Made by a program: the position numbers and the translations under genes. From Sycobia sp. Sy_11 (lineage: Eukaryota > Arthropoda > Insecta > Hymenoptera > Epichrysomallidae), in NCBI GenBank assembly GCA_018907035.1, contig JACCIC010000019.1, positions 2,132,001 through 2,196,000 on the forward strand: DNA of 64,000 nt, in the 5' to 3' direction. The notes beneath the pieces were generated by a model. The model was not told the origin of the DNA. It did no database searches and saw only the letters and a list, made by a program, of their open reading frames with translations. Positions 38,480-50,320 of the stretch are shown here, in pieces; position 1 is the first letter of the stretch, and the number at the start of each line of letters is the position of its first letter.

Positions 38480-39208
38480 TAACAGAATTTCGGCGATACT
38501 CCATTACGTTAATTTTCATAAAAGAATTCCACGATAATTCGAGAAATTCTTAATACTTTAATGCTCAGCGCATGTATATTATTCTCAGGAAATATCTTCA
38601 TAGCTGCACACTTATTATCGATAATTTCATAGACGGTAAAAGGTAAGTAAAAGTTTTCATTTGCACAAGACGATTAGCAAAACTATAATAATTTGCATTT
38701 GTAAGTTTACGAGAAACATGCACTTTTCCATTTTAAAAACTACAGCGCAAAATAGAATACGGCAGGGTATATATATGCACGTTCCATATTGACGTTTTCA
38801 ATTTTGACGAATAAAGGTGCAAAACTAAATATCACGATCAATCTCAAAGGCAGGATATGACAAACAAAATTCCGAAATATTTCCATTCGGATTAATGCTT
38901 AAACTAGTATACCTGTCAAAGGGGAGAAACAGAAAAAAGGCATGGAAACATCCTTGGATCCAAAATTCGGATTCGACTCAATTTCATCCGTGGATCAACG
39001 AGACCGTTTTTCTTTTTCAATATTGTAAAATGATTTCTTTAGTAATTGCAACAAAAATGATAATGCTGGACCATTTGTTCAACAGATAATAAAGACGTTC
39101 GTTGAAAAAAAGGATTATTTAAATAAACGAAGCCCTCCCCCCTTGATAAAGCTTGGGGAAAATTTTAATAGTTAATGAGCTACTTCTACATGCGATTCTT
39201 GCTTTCAT

Positions 39209-39244
<36 letters not shown>

Positions 39245-39440
39245 TCGCTCTTTAACTTTTCTCGTTTCTCTTATCTCGTACTCAATCAAGTGTATACGTA
39301 TTTGAAAGGAATTTCGAAAAAAACAATCTTCCGAATCTACCTCATTTAAGCTGTGCTCTCTCTCTCTCTCTCTCTGCCTCTCTCTTTCTTTGCTTCTGTC
39401 TCTGTTTCTCTCCCATTCTCCTTCCCTTTTTCGATCTCTT
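38480..39440. other. AT-rich stretch, nothing recognised
   Basis: Short CT tracts near 39210-39239 mark the transition to the promoter-like block on the right. Confidence 0.55.
39210..39239. repeat. (CT)n microsatellite
   Basis: A tract of about 30 nt. Further short CT tracts occur at 39355-39375, 39715-39740 and 39774-39800. Confidence 0.95.
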
Positions 39441-39930
39441 TTCTTCGCTTTCGCTTATAAAATGGAATAACACGTCGAGCGAAGGAGAGGAGCGCTGAAG
39501 CTCGAGCTGCACACCTATATGTATAAATATAAAAACGATGCGAGGGAGCGAGACGGACAATAGCCTCGTGCAGCTTGCAGTTATACATCGTGAGGTGGAT
39601 TGGAGCGAGATGGGTTGCGGGCGCGCGCACCTCGCGCTCTCGGAGGTTGCCCACATGTTGCGCCTCTGGCTCGCCGGGCGCAAGTCCGCCAGGCGCCCGG
39701 GCCAAGACACGCTTTCTCTCTCTCTATCTCTCTCTCTCTCGCTCCCCTTCCCCTCCACCGTGCCTGTTAGCTGACTCTCTCTCTCTCTCTCTCTTTCTCT
39801 CTTTCTCTCTTACTCGCTTTCTCTTCCCCTTGCTTTTCCGCGCAGCCCCCTCTCGCTCTCGTCGCATCGGGCTCTCAGTCCCGCGGATGCCACCGTAGAG
39901 TGCGAGTCGTTCCGTGCATTTTGTTTAACG
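39440..39930 (+). promoter_or_regulatory. CpG-rich promoter-like block with initiator
   Basis: CpG-rich DNA with polypyrimidine tracts leads to TCAGTC at 39875-39880, a perfect arthropod initiator (TCAKTY). AGTCGT, a match to the downstream promoter element consensus RGWYVT, begins at +29 relative to the initiator A (39877), one base off the strict +28 spacing. No TATA box is seen, consistent with an initiator/DPE type of promoter. Short overlapping ORFs in several frames look compositional. Confidence 0.4.
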
Positions 39931-40168
39931 CTCGTCCTATCGTTGCGCAGATTTTTTTGTTTTTTATTTTTTTTATTGTTTTTGTTTTTTGATAAAAGTG
40001 TGCATTTTCCGAGATAATAAGAAGAAAAAAAATCTGATATACGATTCTACGCGAGCAGTGCGCGATTCTGTCGAGTGTGATTTCTCGTATTCCAATCTTC
40101 ACCCCCTCCCACCCTCTTCGTAATCCTCAGTTCTTGTTTTTTATTTACGTTCGCGATTCTGGTTCGTG

Positions 40169-40204
40169 ATTAAGGAGCTGTTGCTGCTGCTGCTGCTGCT
40201 GCTG
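40169..40204. repeat. (CTG)n trinucleotide repeat
   Basis: About nine CTG-type units inside the putative leader. A related TTG/ATT run follows at 40300-40340 within the small ORF. Confidence 0.9.
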
Positions 40205-40293
40205 CCGTCTCCCAAAAGTGTACACCGTGGATTGAGGCAACGAATTGCGAGAGAGGCGCGACGAAGTGGTGCGCGATGTGATCGAGTCCGAGG

Positions 40294-40425
40294 ATGACCA
40301 TTGTTTTTGCTGTTGTTATTGTTATTGTTGTTATTGTTGGTGGTGTTATTTTTGGTGCTGAAGCAGCTGCTGCTACTCCGACGAGGGCGGTAGCGTCATC
40401 GAAGGGGATGAGCCTCGGACTCTGA
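40294..40425 (+). CDS. Hydrophobic 43-codon small ORF in the putative leader
   Basis: An ATG with A at -3 (GAGGATGA) is preceded by an in-frame TGA at 40279. The 43-residue product begins MTIVFAVVIVIVVIVGGVIF, followed by a small-residue stretch (GAEAAAATPTRAV) and ends SLGL. It resembles a membrane segment or signal peptide with an Ala-rich cleavage-like region. It may be an upstream ORF or only a by-product of the TTG/ATT repeat, which encodes Val and Ile in this frame. The opposite strand also carries a 92-codon frame. Confidence that it is translated is low. Confidence 0.22.
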   Translation: MTIVFAVVIVIVVIVGGVIFGAEAAAATPTRAVASSKGMSLGL

Positions 40426-40789
40426 GCCGCGTCAAAGTTGTTCTCCACGAGGTACGAGCTTTCCGTGGAATAATTGTGATTTTTCTCTCTACTTGTAGTC
40501 TTTGAAACTTACGAATGCTGGTGCATAGAGGAAAATTTTATTCTCTTTTGCTGACTGGGGTAAAATGTTATTTCTTACGGAAAGATTTCAAATTTTGACG
40601 GACTATTCACTTTTTCGATTTGAGGATCATTTCGCACCCACAATTGGAAAGTGAAATTCCAATTCAGCGTAACTTTTGTTTCGAGTGTTTAATTGAGAGT
40701 TGCACTCCATACTGAAGTAATTTTATTTGAGTATTTAATTAAAAAATACTCTGGCGTGTTGCTGTGAAATGTAACGTGTCCGATATTGT

Positions 40790-41113
40790 TTAAGGGGATA
40801 TCGAAGTCAATTTTTACCGACATGAACGCATAGCACTCTGCTTTATATATCACTACATATGAACATTCAATTATTGTAAATATTTATTAATCATGAACGT
40901 TATTTACGTCTATTTTCCGTTGATCAAAATTTCAAGCATACTTAACGAGCGGCAGGAAAATGGGAACATTTTGAAAATTACATAATCAAAAATTATAAAT
41001 AAAACTTTCGAAACCTTCTCATTTTCATAGCTTAGAACTTTCTAAGAAAATAAAAGAGATATAAATAGATTTTTTCTCTGTCGGTAAAAATTGATTGCGA
41101 AGTCGCCCCTTAA
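40790..41113. mobile_element. TTAA-flanked non-autonomous DNA transposon (piggyBac-like MITE)
   Basis: TTAA at 40790-40793 and at 41110-41113 bound a 316-bp segment beginning GGGG and ending CCCC. The ends form imperfect inverted repeats of about 28-30 bp. The left end is GGGGATATCGAAG, then TCAATTTTTACCGAC. The right end, complemented, is GGGGCGACTTCGCAA, then TCAATTTTTACCGAC, so the inner 15 bp are identical. TTAA duplication is the hallmark of piggyBac-type elements. The interior has no ORF, so the element would depend on a transposase elsewhere. Confidence 0.7.
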
Positions 41114-41821
41114 TCGAATTGCAACATAAACACAGTATCGTACATGCAAAGTGTGAAAAATAAATCGGTCTTGTAGACTAAGTGAAATGATACTTTGTCA
41201 CTTTCTGGTTCACCAGTACACTTTACTTACACACGGAGCACAAGATTCCTTGGTTATTAAGTTTATATCTATACATACCATATACACGATAACTTTAATA
41301 TTCATTAGTATATGTAACATAATTCATATTTACAGTAATTTATTAATAATACTTTGAAAGATTTTTTCTTCAAATATTGATATTATAATCTAACCATGCA
41401 GAGCGAACTCTCGATAATTTTGAGTGTTTATTCTCAAATTCCGAAAGCAAACCTATAAACTTGAGACTAAGAAGCTCAACTTTGAGAGTGAAGTTCATAC
41501 ACAGAGGGAAATCGTTAATTACGGAGCCCATTACTATGAAGCAGGACATTTAAATCTCAAAGCTGAGCGTATACAATTTGTTATTTAACTGTGTGTTCTT
41601 TAATGTCGTAGATTTACACTCATAATGGGGAATAAACTCTCTAAAATTAAACGCAAAATTGCAAACTCAAGAATGTGAATTCAAAGTTATAGGATATTTG
41701 ATACTCTATCTCACAGCGTCCAATTACACTTTCCCGGCATAGAATATAAGCATACCATCTTGCTTCATAAATACCTGTTTCGAAATTATGCTATATTATC
41801 CTAACTATGAATTCTCACGGT

Positions 41822-41824
<3 letters not shown>

Positions 41825-41870
<46 letters not shown>
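41825..41870. repeat. (AT)n microsatellite
   Basis: A tract of about 46 nt. Confidence 0.98.
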
Positions 41871-41872
<2 letters not shown>

Positions 41873-42001
41873 AGTATTTATCCATCACTGACCGCGATCT
41901 TCCAAAGCCATCATGAAATCTACCTTCATTCTCGAACGCTCGAGTAATATACAACAAACGCGCAGACGAACGAACCCACGGCTCAAAGAAGGAATAATAA
42001 A

Positions 42002-42005
42002 ATGT

Positions 42006-42046
<41 letters not shown>

Positions 42047-42112
42047 CATCTATAAATAAATAAAAAATATATATATATATAACATCTATAATAATAAATA
42101 TATATATATATA
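42002..42112. repeat. AT tract with duplicated flank
   Basis: A (TA)n tract at 42010-42045 is followed by ATAACATCTATA, then A-rich DNA, then a second TATATATATAACATCTATA and a third AT run. ATGTTAT on the left is complementary to ATAACAT on the right, so the tract sits in an imperfect palindrome. Confidence 0.8.
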
Positions 42113-42430
42113 AAATAATGAGTATTCATTATTAAGCAAGTTCATTTTTAAACAACCGACTTGTATATCAACATGTGTGAACTAAATTCAGTAACAGATT
42201 ACTTCTATAATAGTACCGAAGCGGCGTTGTATCGCTTCGGTTTGCGCATCCACATGCACTTGCTATAATTAATCTTTGAAGCACTTTTTCCTTAGCGCCC
42301 GTCGGGCGAGTATCGCTTTGTGAAAAAATAAACCGCTCGTTGTACACACTAGCTTGCTCCAATAAGAATGTATATGAGGACAGCGATCATAGATAAAATA
42401 TCGTTATATTGACTCGTGCGATTTCAATGT

Positions 42431-42433
42431 GTA

Positions 42434-42490
<57 letters not shown>
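42431..42490. repeat. (AT)n microsatellite
   Basis: About 60 nt with one G interruption near the left end. Confidence 0.97.
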
Positions 42491-42493
<3 letters not shown>

Positions 42494-43495
42494 CAAATCC
42501 AACTTGCTTAGGATTTAAGTCGTATAAATATTTAAATTCATTGGCACAACAACAGAAAACGCGTCTACAATCATTATCAATTAGCTTAACTTCAGTCGAC
42601 GTGTGTACGAAAAAGTATAAAATGTATATCAATTTAAATTTATTTTTATTTAAAATTCAAATTCAGTTCAAATTTTATGCATTACGGATTTAATGCTATA
42701 ATGTTATACTTAAAAACTTAATATTAAATATTAAATCTTAATAAACATTAAGATTTTTTGAAATAAAGAAACATTAAAATAGCAAACTAAGTGGCAGCGA
42801 AACTGACAAAATTGATTATATTTTCTTCCTTTCATTACTTCAGATTTTAAGATATTTCAAACCTTTTTTTTAAGTATGCTCTCGAACTTCAGACATGTTA
42901 ATTAAAAGCCATGCTCACGAAAAATTTCTTTTTACGTTGCTGCTATTTAGAGACGCATTGATTATTTTTTGCTGATTTTCTTCATGTATTTCTATAGAAT
43001 TCACAGAATAATGTTCTTTAAGGTATAAATGCATCAAAGTTATAATACAAGAAATATTATTATTTTTTAAATTTTGTTAGTGGCGAATTCGGAAATCATC
43101 ATAAATTATATTCAGCTATGTTATCGAAATAACGCTTTCAAATTTTAGGATGACTTCAATGCTTGGGAATGAAAATATATTAAATTTCTTATATATTCTC
43201 TTTTTCTGATAATAAATAAAAATCATCAAAATCAAAATTTTCCTTATATACATATACGTATATATACATAAAGATCATCATTCTGAATTTCATTTGACTA
43301 AAAAGCCACTGATACATATTATTTTAATGAGCTAAATTACCTAGCGACAATTAGATTGATCCATAGATAAAGGTAGAGTGGGTCGAGTGCATTATGTTCT
43401 TTAATGGTTATATCAAAGGGATATAGAAAAATTGGCAATCTCCTTCGTTAAAAAAAACATCCAAACATACGTTATATTAAGCCGCCTACGCGTGC

Positions 43496-43498
<3 letters not shown>

Positions 43499-43550
<52 letters not shown>

Positions 43551-43559
43551 AGAGAGGGA

Positions 43560-43606
<47 letters not shown>

Positions 43607-43607
43607 T
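43499..43607. repeat. Compound (AT)n(AG)n microsatellite
   Basis: About 50 nt of TA run directly into about 57 nt of GA with small interruptions (GGGAGAT). Confidence 0.98.
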
Positions 43608-43867
43608 ACATAAGCTCTCTCCTGCGCAAGAACCTGCGAGCAAATAAACATAGACTCTCGCGAGATGAAAATGTAATGCACGCGTATATTAAGGTAAATA
43701 GGAACAAAGAAAATACACTTTTCCGCTTGATAAACGCCGCGCGATCTTGCTAGGCATTTTACGTTCGTCTCGACTTCTATATATACATTATCTCGTTTTA
43801 GTTTTTCAATACCGCGGGAACACTCTGTTTCGGTAATTCTTCCTGCTTGCGATTAAAACTTACATAG

Positions 43868-43869
<2 letters not shown>

Positions 43870-43915
<46 letters not shown>
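43870..43915. repeat. (AT)n microsatellite
   Basis: A tract of about 46 nt. Confidence 0.98.
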
Positions 43916-43917
<2 letters not shown>

Positions 43918-44263
43918 GCGGAATGAACACATTACATAGAGCTTAAATAAATACGTAAATTAAATTTGTTATTTTAGTTGAATTGCATAATTATGGGTAT
44001 ATGTTATTATTTAATCGAAAGATTTATCATCTGCCTTTCATTTTAGTGATCAATAAGAATCGAATTAAATACCTTAGTCTTATCGTCACGATTTTGCACG
44101 CGTTGCCATTTCCAAAATTGTACACCAATTATCGGAGCGAAATCAAATTTCAAATATATGAATATCTTCGATCTACGTCCTTTTTACCTTGTTTATAAGG
44201 TAATTCTGTTACGGATTTTTAAATATTTGCGCAAATCTCGACAAAAACCGTATACATATATAT

Positions 44264-44266
<3 letters not shown>

Positions 44267-44316
<50 letters not shown>
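44267..44316. repeat. (AT)n microsatellite
   Basis: A tract of about 50 nt. Confidence 0.98.
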
Positions 44317-44318
<2 letters not shown>

Positions 44319-45189
44319 CAACGTATGGATTTTATAAGTCGCGATATGGGTTCACCAGGCATGCAATCCGACATTATTTGAACTAGAAATACATGGATAT
44401 TCGAATTTAATACGGATATTCAAACGAGACGAATAGATATATTCTAACATGTCATACGGCGGGCAATTTGCATTGTACCCGGTACCAATATATATGTATA
44501 AAATGATTTTGTACCTCCTATATTTATATATATATAATCCATATATTATAGTGTACGGTGAATTCGACTCACAACCTGTCGATTTTAGACGTACGTTACA
44601 ATCGTGAATTTAAAATCAATGGCCTTTTATTTATAGTGAATGATGGTTCCGCCTTTTACTTAAACCTCTGACAATAAACGAAATTACATAAATTATATCT
44701 TAATGTACACAAACTTTCTTAGAATCATGGATGGTCAATCAAAAATAAAATAAATTTAATGATTAATTTAATAATTCGTTTAAAAAACGAGAAACATTTA
44801 ATTGGATTCTACTTATCTTCTTATGGTAATTTATTTTTTCTTAAATACGTATATAAAATTACTTGTTAGATACATCATTAAAATCTCAGAGAGAAAAAAG
44901 ACTGAAATACGTATTCTTCATCAGATTAATTAGTGAAAGAAGAAATTATGACTGCACAAGTAGTAAAATATGGATGTGGTAAGACGTATATAAAAATTAC
45001 ATCTTATAACATCAGCGCAAAAATTTCGAATTCTATTATTTATTCGAAATTTGGTAAAGTTTGAACAAAATTATTTTGTTATTTTGATGATCTTCTAGAT
45101 TACGATGGTATTTTACAAAGATTTTTTTACCAAAAAATACAAAATAATAGTACACAGGTCCTTCGTAACGGAGTCGCCTTAATCACAAT

Positions 45190-46090
45190 TGATTCTTATC
45201 ATTGTCAATTTATTTCGTCAATTTCAGTCATTGTAAAGAAGAAAAAATCCCGGGAAATAAACTCGCGACCGAAGTATGTATACTCAGACCCAGAAGAAAA
45301 CAGGGGGCTAATGTATTGTTACACGTACGCGCGACGTTCTGTCTCTGTTATTTAAACCCTTTTCGTATACGCGTCAGGTCTTGCGTAGTTTGGTATGGAG
45401 AACGTAATCACGCCGCGATCCTTGGCACGTCTTTCTAGACGGGAGCAATGAAAAGAAACATAAAGCAGCGACGAACCGATACCAGGGAAGGAGATACGCA
45501 TACGATAAGAAGATCAACCTTTGTTGTTTCCTTGTATAATCTCGAGTGTATTTGTCCGACAGATTCGTAATAAAAGGTAAATTCGAAAGAAACCGGATCA
45601 ACTATTATTTGTACTATTGTAGGTTGGCTTATACTAGTCGAGTAGTTTTAATCCAGAAGTGCATAATATAAATTATAAATTCATTGGAATAACCATTCAA
45701 TTCGAAGAAAATCTAAGAGCCTTGCAAATAAAATAATGATGGTAATTAATGTTACGTTTTTTATAGTTTGATAATACTTCGCTTAGTTTCTTAATAATTT
45801 TAACTTTTTTTGATAATTTCCTTAAGAAAAGAACTTTAGAGTATACTTTGTAAATAAAAATTGTTTTGATTAAAATTCAAAATTGGCAAAGAGTTGGTTT
45901 GGAACGCGTTGTGAAACATGTATAAGTATAAAATTGTTTCTTGGTATTTTCTTCTTGTAATTATAATATTTTCTTTTTGCTTTTTCTTTTCACTTAGAAA
46001 CGTCTTTACGATTAATCGTATTACGTGTATTTCTCATCTAGTAATTTTGATTCTCGCGTGTATGGTCAAAATACATCTCGTCTATGTATT
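45190..46090. other. Mixed stretch, partly GC-richer
   Basis: 45240-45600 is moderately GC-rich with overlapping short ORFs on both strands and no recognisable domain. 45600-46080 is AT-rich with nothing noted. Confidence 0.45.
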
Positions 46091-46555
46091 ATAAACCGTC
46101 AGCTGATAGAGAAGTCGTCTCACGATGCGGCGAGGGCGACGTGCTCCGCTCGACCGTATAATTATGCTTGAAGGGCAATCATCCGAAGATAAAAGTGTGT
46201 GTGTGTGTGTGTGTGTGTGTTAGCTCGATGGCACACGGCGCGCGAACTCGTTTCAAAGAGGGCAAAGACGCGAGCTCGCGCCTGCGACAAAGTTCCGAAG
46301 AAGGGCCGGGGTTAAGAGTCGTGGTGGGAGGGAAGAGCGCGGAGGGAAGATAAAGTATAAATAAAGAAAAGGGTTGCCGCGGACGAGCGGGGACGATGGG
46401 TGCGTTACCTACCGCTGACCTTCCCTCTCTGAGTTCAAGGGAAGACGCGCTCCCTTCTTTCCTCCCGGATTTCCGATCTAATATTCGGTGCGCACCGGCC
46501 CTGAACATGATCTATGCTGACATAGAGTCAGAGGGTCGAAAGACGGATTCGATTG

Positions 46556-46560
<5 letters not shown>
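46090..46560. other. GC/CpG-rich block
   Basis: CpG-rich DNA with a (GT)n tract at 46195-46220 and the TATA-like site described separately. ORFs on both strands overlap (109 codons on minus, 68 on plus). Confidence 0.4.
46356..46400 (+). promoter_or_regulatory. TATA box with closely following ATG
   Basis: TATAAATA at 46356-46363 is a canonical TATA element in GC-rich surroundings and would set a start near 46386. An ATG in strong context (GACGATGGG, A at -3 and G at +4) follows at 46396. Its frame (MGALPTADLPSLSSRED) runs for 50-odd codons before entering the AT microsatellite, with no clear splice donor, so either the leader is minimal or the frame is fortuitous. Confidence 0.3.

Positions 46561-46636
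<76 letters not shown>
46561..46636. repeat. Compound (AT)n(AG)n microsatellite
   Basis: Twenty AT units are joined without a gap to about eighteen AG units. Confidence 0.98.
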
Positions 46637-46639
<3 letters not shown>

Positions 46640-47560
46640 GAGAGAAAGTGTATATATAGATATAAAATATGCGAGCGTGGAAAAGCCCTGTCGATGCGCG
46701 ATCTGAACTAATAATATAACGGTTTTTTAATTTATTCTGGCGGAGAAATTTCGTAGGTTAAAGATCGGTGGCTAAATTAGCTATTTTGGTATACTTGTTA
46801 GAACAATGAATATGCATGACGAATTAGCAGTAAAATTTCTATCGCTTATACAAAAGTGTGCGGAACTTTTAATTTAATAAGAAAAAACTTGCCATAATGT
46901 TAAGACTGTGAAAGGAAGCGTAAGGGAATCGATTTTCAATAATCGTCGGGTAGTACTGGATTAAGATAAATTATAACATTTTTCAATTAAAAAACAAATT
47001 TATTTCGTTCAGCTCCCGCGCCTGTATTATTATTCTTCGACCCGGCCATCGCATAGTTTTCCAGTTCCACGGTTGCGGCTTTCCACTCACGCGGTGGACT
47101 TTTATTATCCCAATAGTATATGGACGATCGCGCGCTCGGTTGGTTTCACGGATTTTACCGTTTGCCATTTCATTACCTTAAGATTTAAACGCGCGCGCGC
47201 GCGCGCGCCAGAAGCCGGGAAACGCTGTCGAAAACAATTTTCCGACGAGAGATAATTGAGAAATTAAAAGAGAAAGCATCTCTCGCCGCGGCTATTATCT
47301 CATTATATCCGAGGCTTTCCTACCCGAGCGAGTAACAATTTCGCGTTTACTATATACGCGTTGGCTTATTACTTTGGAAAGAACACTCGAGACGAGTTCA
47401 CGTTAATTCAATAACCTCAGAAACGCTGCAATTCCACCACAGCGCGCATAAAGCAAGAGTGCTTTCACCTTATACGCTATTTCCATTAGGCTTGTGAATT
47501 TATTGCCAAGTATGGAGGATGTTTTTTTTTTTTTTCAATAAAAGCTCCATCGCCTCATTG
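46640..47560. other. Mixed stretch with GC-rich part and a (GC)n run
   Basis: 46980-47350 is CpG-rich with about 18 nt of pure GC alternation near 47191-47208, followed by CAGAAGCCGGG. No gene is supported. Confidence 0.4.
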
Positions 47561-47783
47561 AAAGATGCCACATCCTCGCCCTTTTCAAGTCAATCAATTA
47601 TTGTATCCTACGAGCCGGAGGCATATAAACTTTATAAATAGATACTTTATCAAAGGCCAAATAGTGTCAAGGTCTTTGATACTCTGGCTTTCATTATTAT
47701 ACATATTACAACGGGATATTTTCCTCTCCATTAAAGAAAAGTTAATGTGGTGTAAGGAGCCTTCGTTCAAATGATTACCTGTA

Positions 47784-47786
<3 letters not shown>

Positions 47787-47831
<45 letters not shown>
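47787..47831. repeat. (AT)n microsatellite
   Basis: A tract of about 45 nt. Confidence 0.98.
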
Positions 47832-47832
<1 letters not shown>

Positions 47833-49405
47833 AATATACATAAATCAATAACATTTTTTTAGAATGAATCCCATTTTATTGATATTATTAAAAGTTTATT
47901 TTTCTTATTTCTCAAACTCAATTTTTCGTGCATATTTTTACATGTTTGTGCAACATACGTTTTGACTCACATACAATGAATGATTTCTCTATTTGGTAAT
48001 TAATTTATTCGAACCTTATGGACATTTTTAATTAAAATTCTATATATTTTTTATTAAATATTATTAGATTATAGATTCAATATTATAAAATATTATAGAT
48101 TCAATACTGCCACAGCCTAAAGCATTACTTTTACAATAGACTTTGAATTTCATGCAAATATATCTCTTCATAGTATCCCGTATATTCTGAGCCGAAGTAT
48201 TATTGTTAGAAAGCAGCTATGTAATATTTGAGACTAAATAAAGAAAGGCTTCGATTGAACAAGGTGACTCTGTTTACTTTCAAAGTGAGTAACTATATAA
48301 AACCAAACTCTGTCGCATGTAAGATTTGGTGCTATTATTTATTTTACTTACAAATTAATTAAATTGGATATATTGTGAATTTTCTTTAATCAATAATCAT
48401 TATTTTTGTCACGATATTCGAAGAAATATTAACATTTCGAACAAAAAAGTCAGAATGGAACGTATGTCTTCAATTGTAAATACCTTAGTTTTGTAGAGAA
48501 TTAACGAGTGTAAATTCAGTCAGACTGCAATTGTAAATGACTAAGTAACTAACATAATTAGGAACATGGATCGAGTAGAACTATTTTCACTAAAAGTGTT
48601 ACCCTCGCTTCGTATTCGACGTTAACCAAACGGATTTTCATTAAAAGAACCTTCGACTAATTTAATTAAAGATCTGTTTTAAATTATAAGATATGATAGT
48701 TTAGAAATGAAAATACTTCAAGTCGTACAATTGTGCTCAGCTGTCGTTCAGATGTCGTTAGAATTACTCTGCTCAATGTAGTCCAAATCCTTCATCCATA
48801 TTCGATGCAAATAAGAGTCATAATACATTTCAAAATCTTTAACTATGCAATATTGAATGAAAGTATGATCAGTTCAAGTTTTAAAAAATTATATCCGCGA
48901 TAGTTTGAGTGGCAAAAATATGTGTTAAGTCGAATGATTGAACGTAAAATGATAATAAATATTACGTTACTTTCTCAATCTTTATCTTGCATTTGTGGAA
49001 TCGAAAAAGCCAAAAACAAATGTGTATAAAATAGTTTTTACGATTGATATATATCGAAGAAAGGGTGTATTTTATATTATCGTTTAGAACTCGAGCTAAA
49101 TGAAAAATTCATCAATGTCCAATCTCATTAAACATTATTTCATGCTAGAAATATTCAGCCTAGAAATATTCGCCTGTTATTGCGTTAATTTTTACATTAC
49201 ACGTTCAAACGGTTTTTTTTTAGTACAAAGTACTTTGTCGATGAAATTCTTCCTTTTTTTCCCTTTTTTCTCACTTTCAAAAAAAATATTAAAGTATCTA
49301 GTTCTAGATTGATATTCAAATAAAATTGCGAACGCATAACCTTTATGTATTTTAAGAATTTACAAAAGTTATTGCCTTCGGTGTATAACAATATTTACAT
49401 ACTTT

Positions 49406-49428
49406 CGGTCGTAGAACATTTACGACCG
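49406..49428. other. Perfect 8-bp hairpin
   Basis: CGGTCGTA and TACGACCG are separated by 7 nt. The arms are much more GC-rich than the surrounding AT-rich DNA. Confidence 0.5.
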
Positions 49429-49849
49429 TTCAACTTAAGCACGAACTTGCTTTTGATAAAAATTTATTTCGAGCACACATCAAGTACGTGCAAATGAACT
49501 CTTATATTTTTTAATAATAATCTGAAATGTATTTGTACAATATTTTTACAATACTTTTGAACAATATATTTTTCAAATTACTCTATCCTTTTTCATCAGG
49601 CATAAATACATTTTAATTTAACTTTTCTGGAAAAGTGCCAAAACTTTATCTGAGAAAAACCATAAACCATCGGATTCGATCAAATAAGCTATCCATGTTG
49701 AACGATTACAAAATTATTATTATTAACGAAATTTCAAGAAATACACTTAAATAAATTTTCATTCTCTTTTTTACACTTAAATAAATGTAAAAAATCGTTC
49801 TATTTTTTTGGTTTTCTGAAAAATATCCTACGCGCGACGTGTTTTAACA

Positions 49850-50320
49850 CATAAAGCTGTAACGCATTTTCAGTTTTGGATTGGAATTTCGCTTCACCCA
49901 CCTCGTGACCTACATACACATTTTTCTCCTCCTCATACTCATAAAACCATCTAAATAACAATCACGGCGCGATTTCCGGCTTTTTCAAAAAAAAAAAAAA
50001 AAAAAAAAGTAAAAAACCCGATCTCCCAAAAACATGGACAAAATGTTCCCCGTGTTTACTCCGAGAACGCGCGGTAACTGGAGCCGCGTCGCCATCGACA
50101 GCCGAACGAATCCCAAAAATCGGCGACCCGATTTCGAAAATAATCCAGCCTCGTCCCCCCCCCGCCACTCCCGCCTCATAGGGAGCTCTCCGCAAATCCC
50201 CCTAAAGCTCCGCTTTTAATACCGTTCCGCGGCCGAAGCGCCGCGGCCGAACGCTCTAAAAATAAGACAGTGACTAAACACCGATGATCGGTGAATAATA
50301 ATCACCGATTGAAATAGTAC
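49850..50320. promoter_or_regulatory. GC-rich island with MEF2-like site and repeated heptamer
   Basis: A GC-rich segment (50030-50255) starts after an A20 run (49987-50008) and ends with two direct copies of GCGGCCGAA. Next comes CTAAAAATAA at 50256-50265, an exact match to the MEF2 consensus (YTAWWWWTAR), which can also serve as a TATA-like element. Three copies of CACCGAT in alternating orientation follow (50279-50285 +, 50287-50293 -, 50303-50309 +). The cluster suggests a regulatory module; binding is inferred from consensus only. Confidence 0.35.

Larger units (their letters stand above)
39877..40451 (+). other. Possible non-coding first exon (5' leader)
   Basis: From the initiator-like site the DNA stays GC-richer and low-complexity (CTG repeats at 40169-40204) up to CCACGAG|GTACGAG at 40445-40458, a plausible splice donor. 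The sequence beyond turns AT-rich and intron-like. Several short upstream frames are present, including ATGCCACCGTAG at 39888 and ATGTGA at 40276. Long leaders with triplet runs are common for insect developmental genes; that link is inference. Confidence 0.3.
40460..45190. other. AT-rich stretch with a TIR element and many AT tracts
   Basis: The TTAA-flanked element and the microsatellites are listed separately. No gene is supported. Near 43700-43850 the DNA is briefly GC-richer. Confidence 0.6.
47560..49850. other. AT-rich stretch
   Basis: It holds one (AT)n tract at 47787-47831 and a short perfect hairpin at 49406-49428. Otherwise nothing is recognised. Confidence 0.6.

Noticed and set aside
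39342..39758. 138- and 119-codon minus-strand ORFs
   Set aside because: They are Arg-Glu and Lys-Glu low-complexity translations of CT tracts in two frames of the same DNA.
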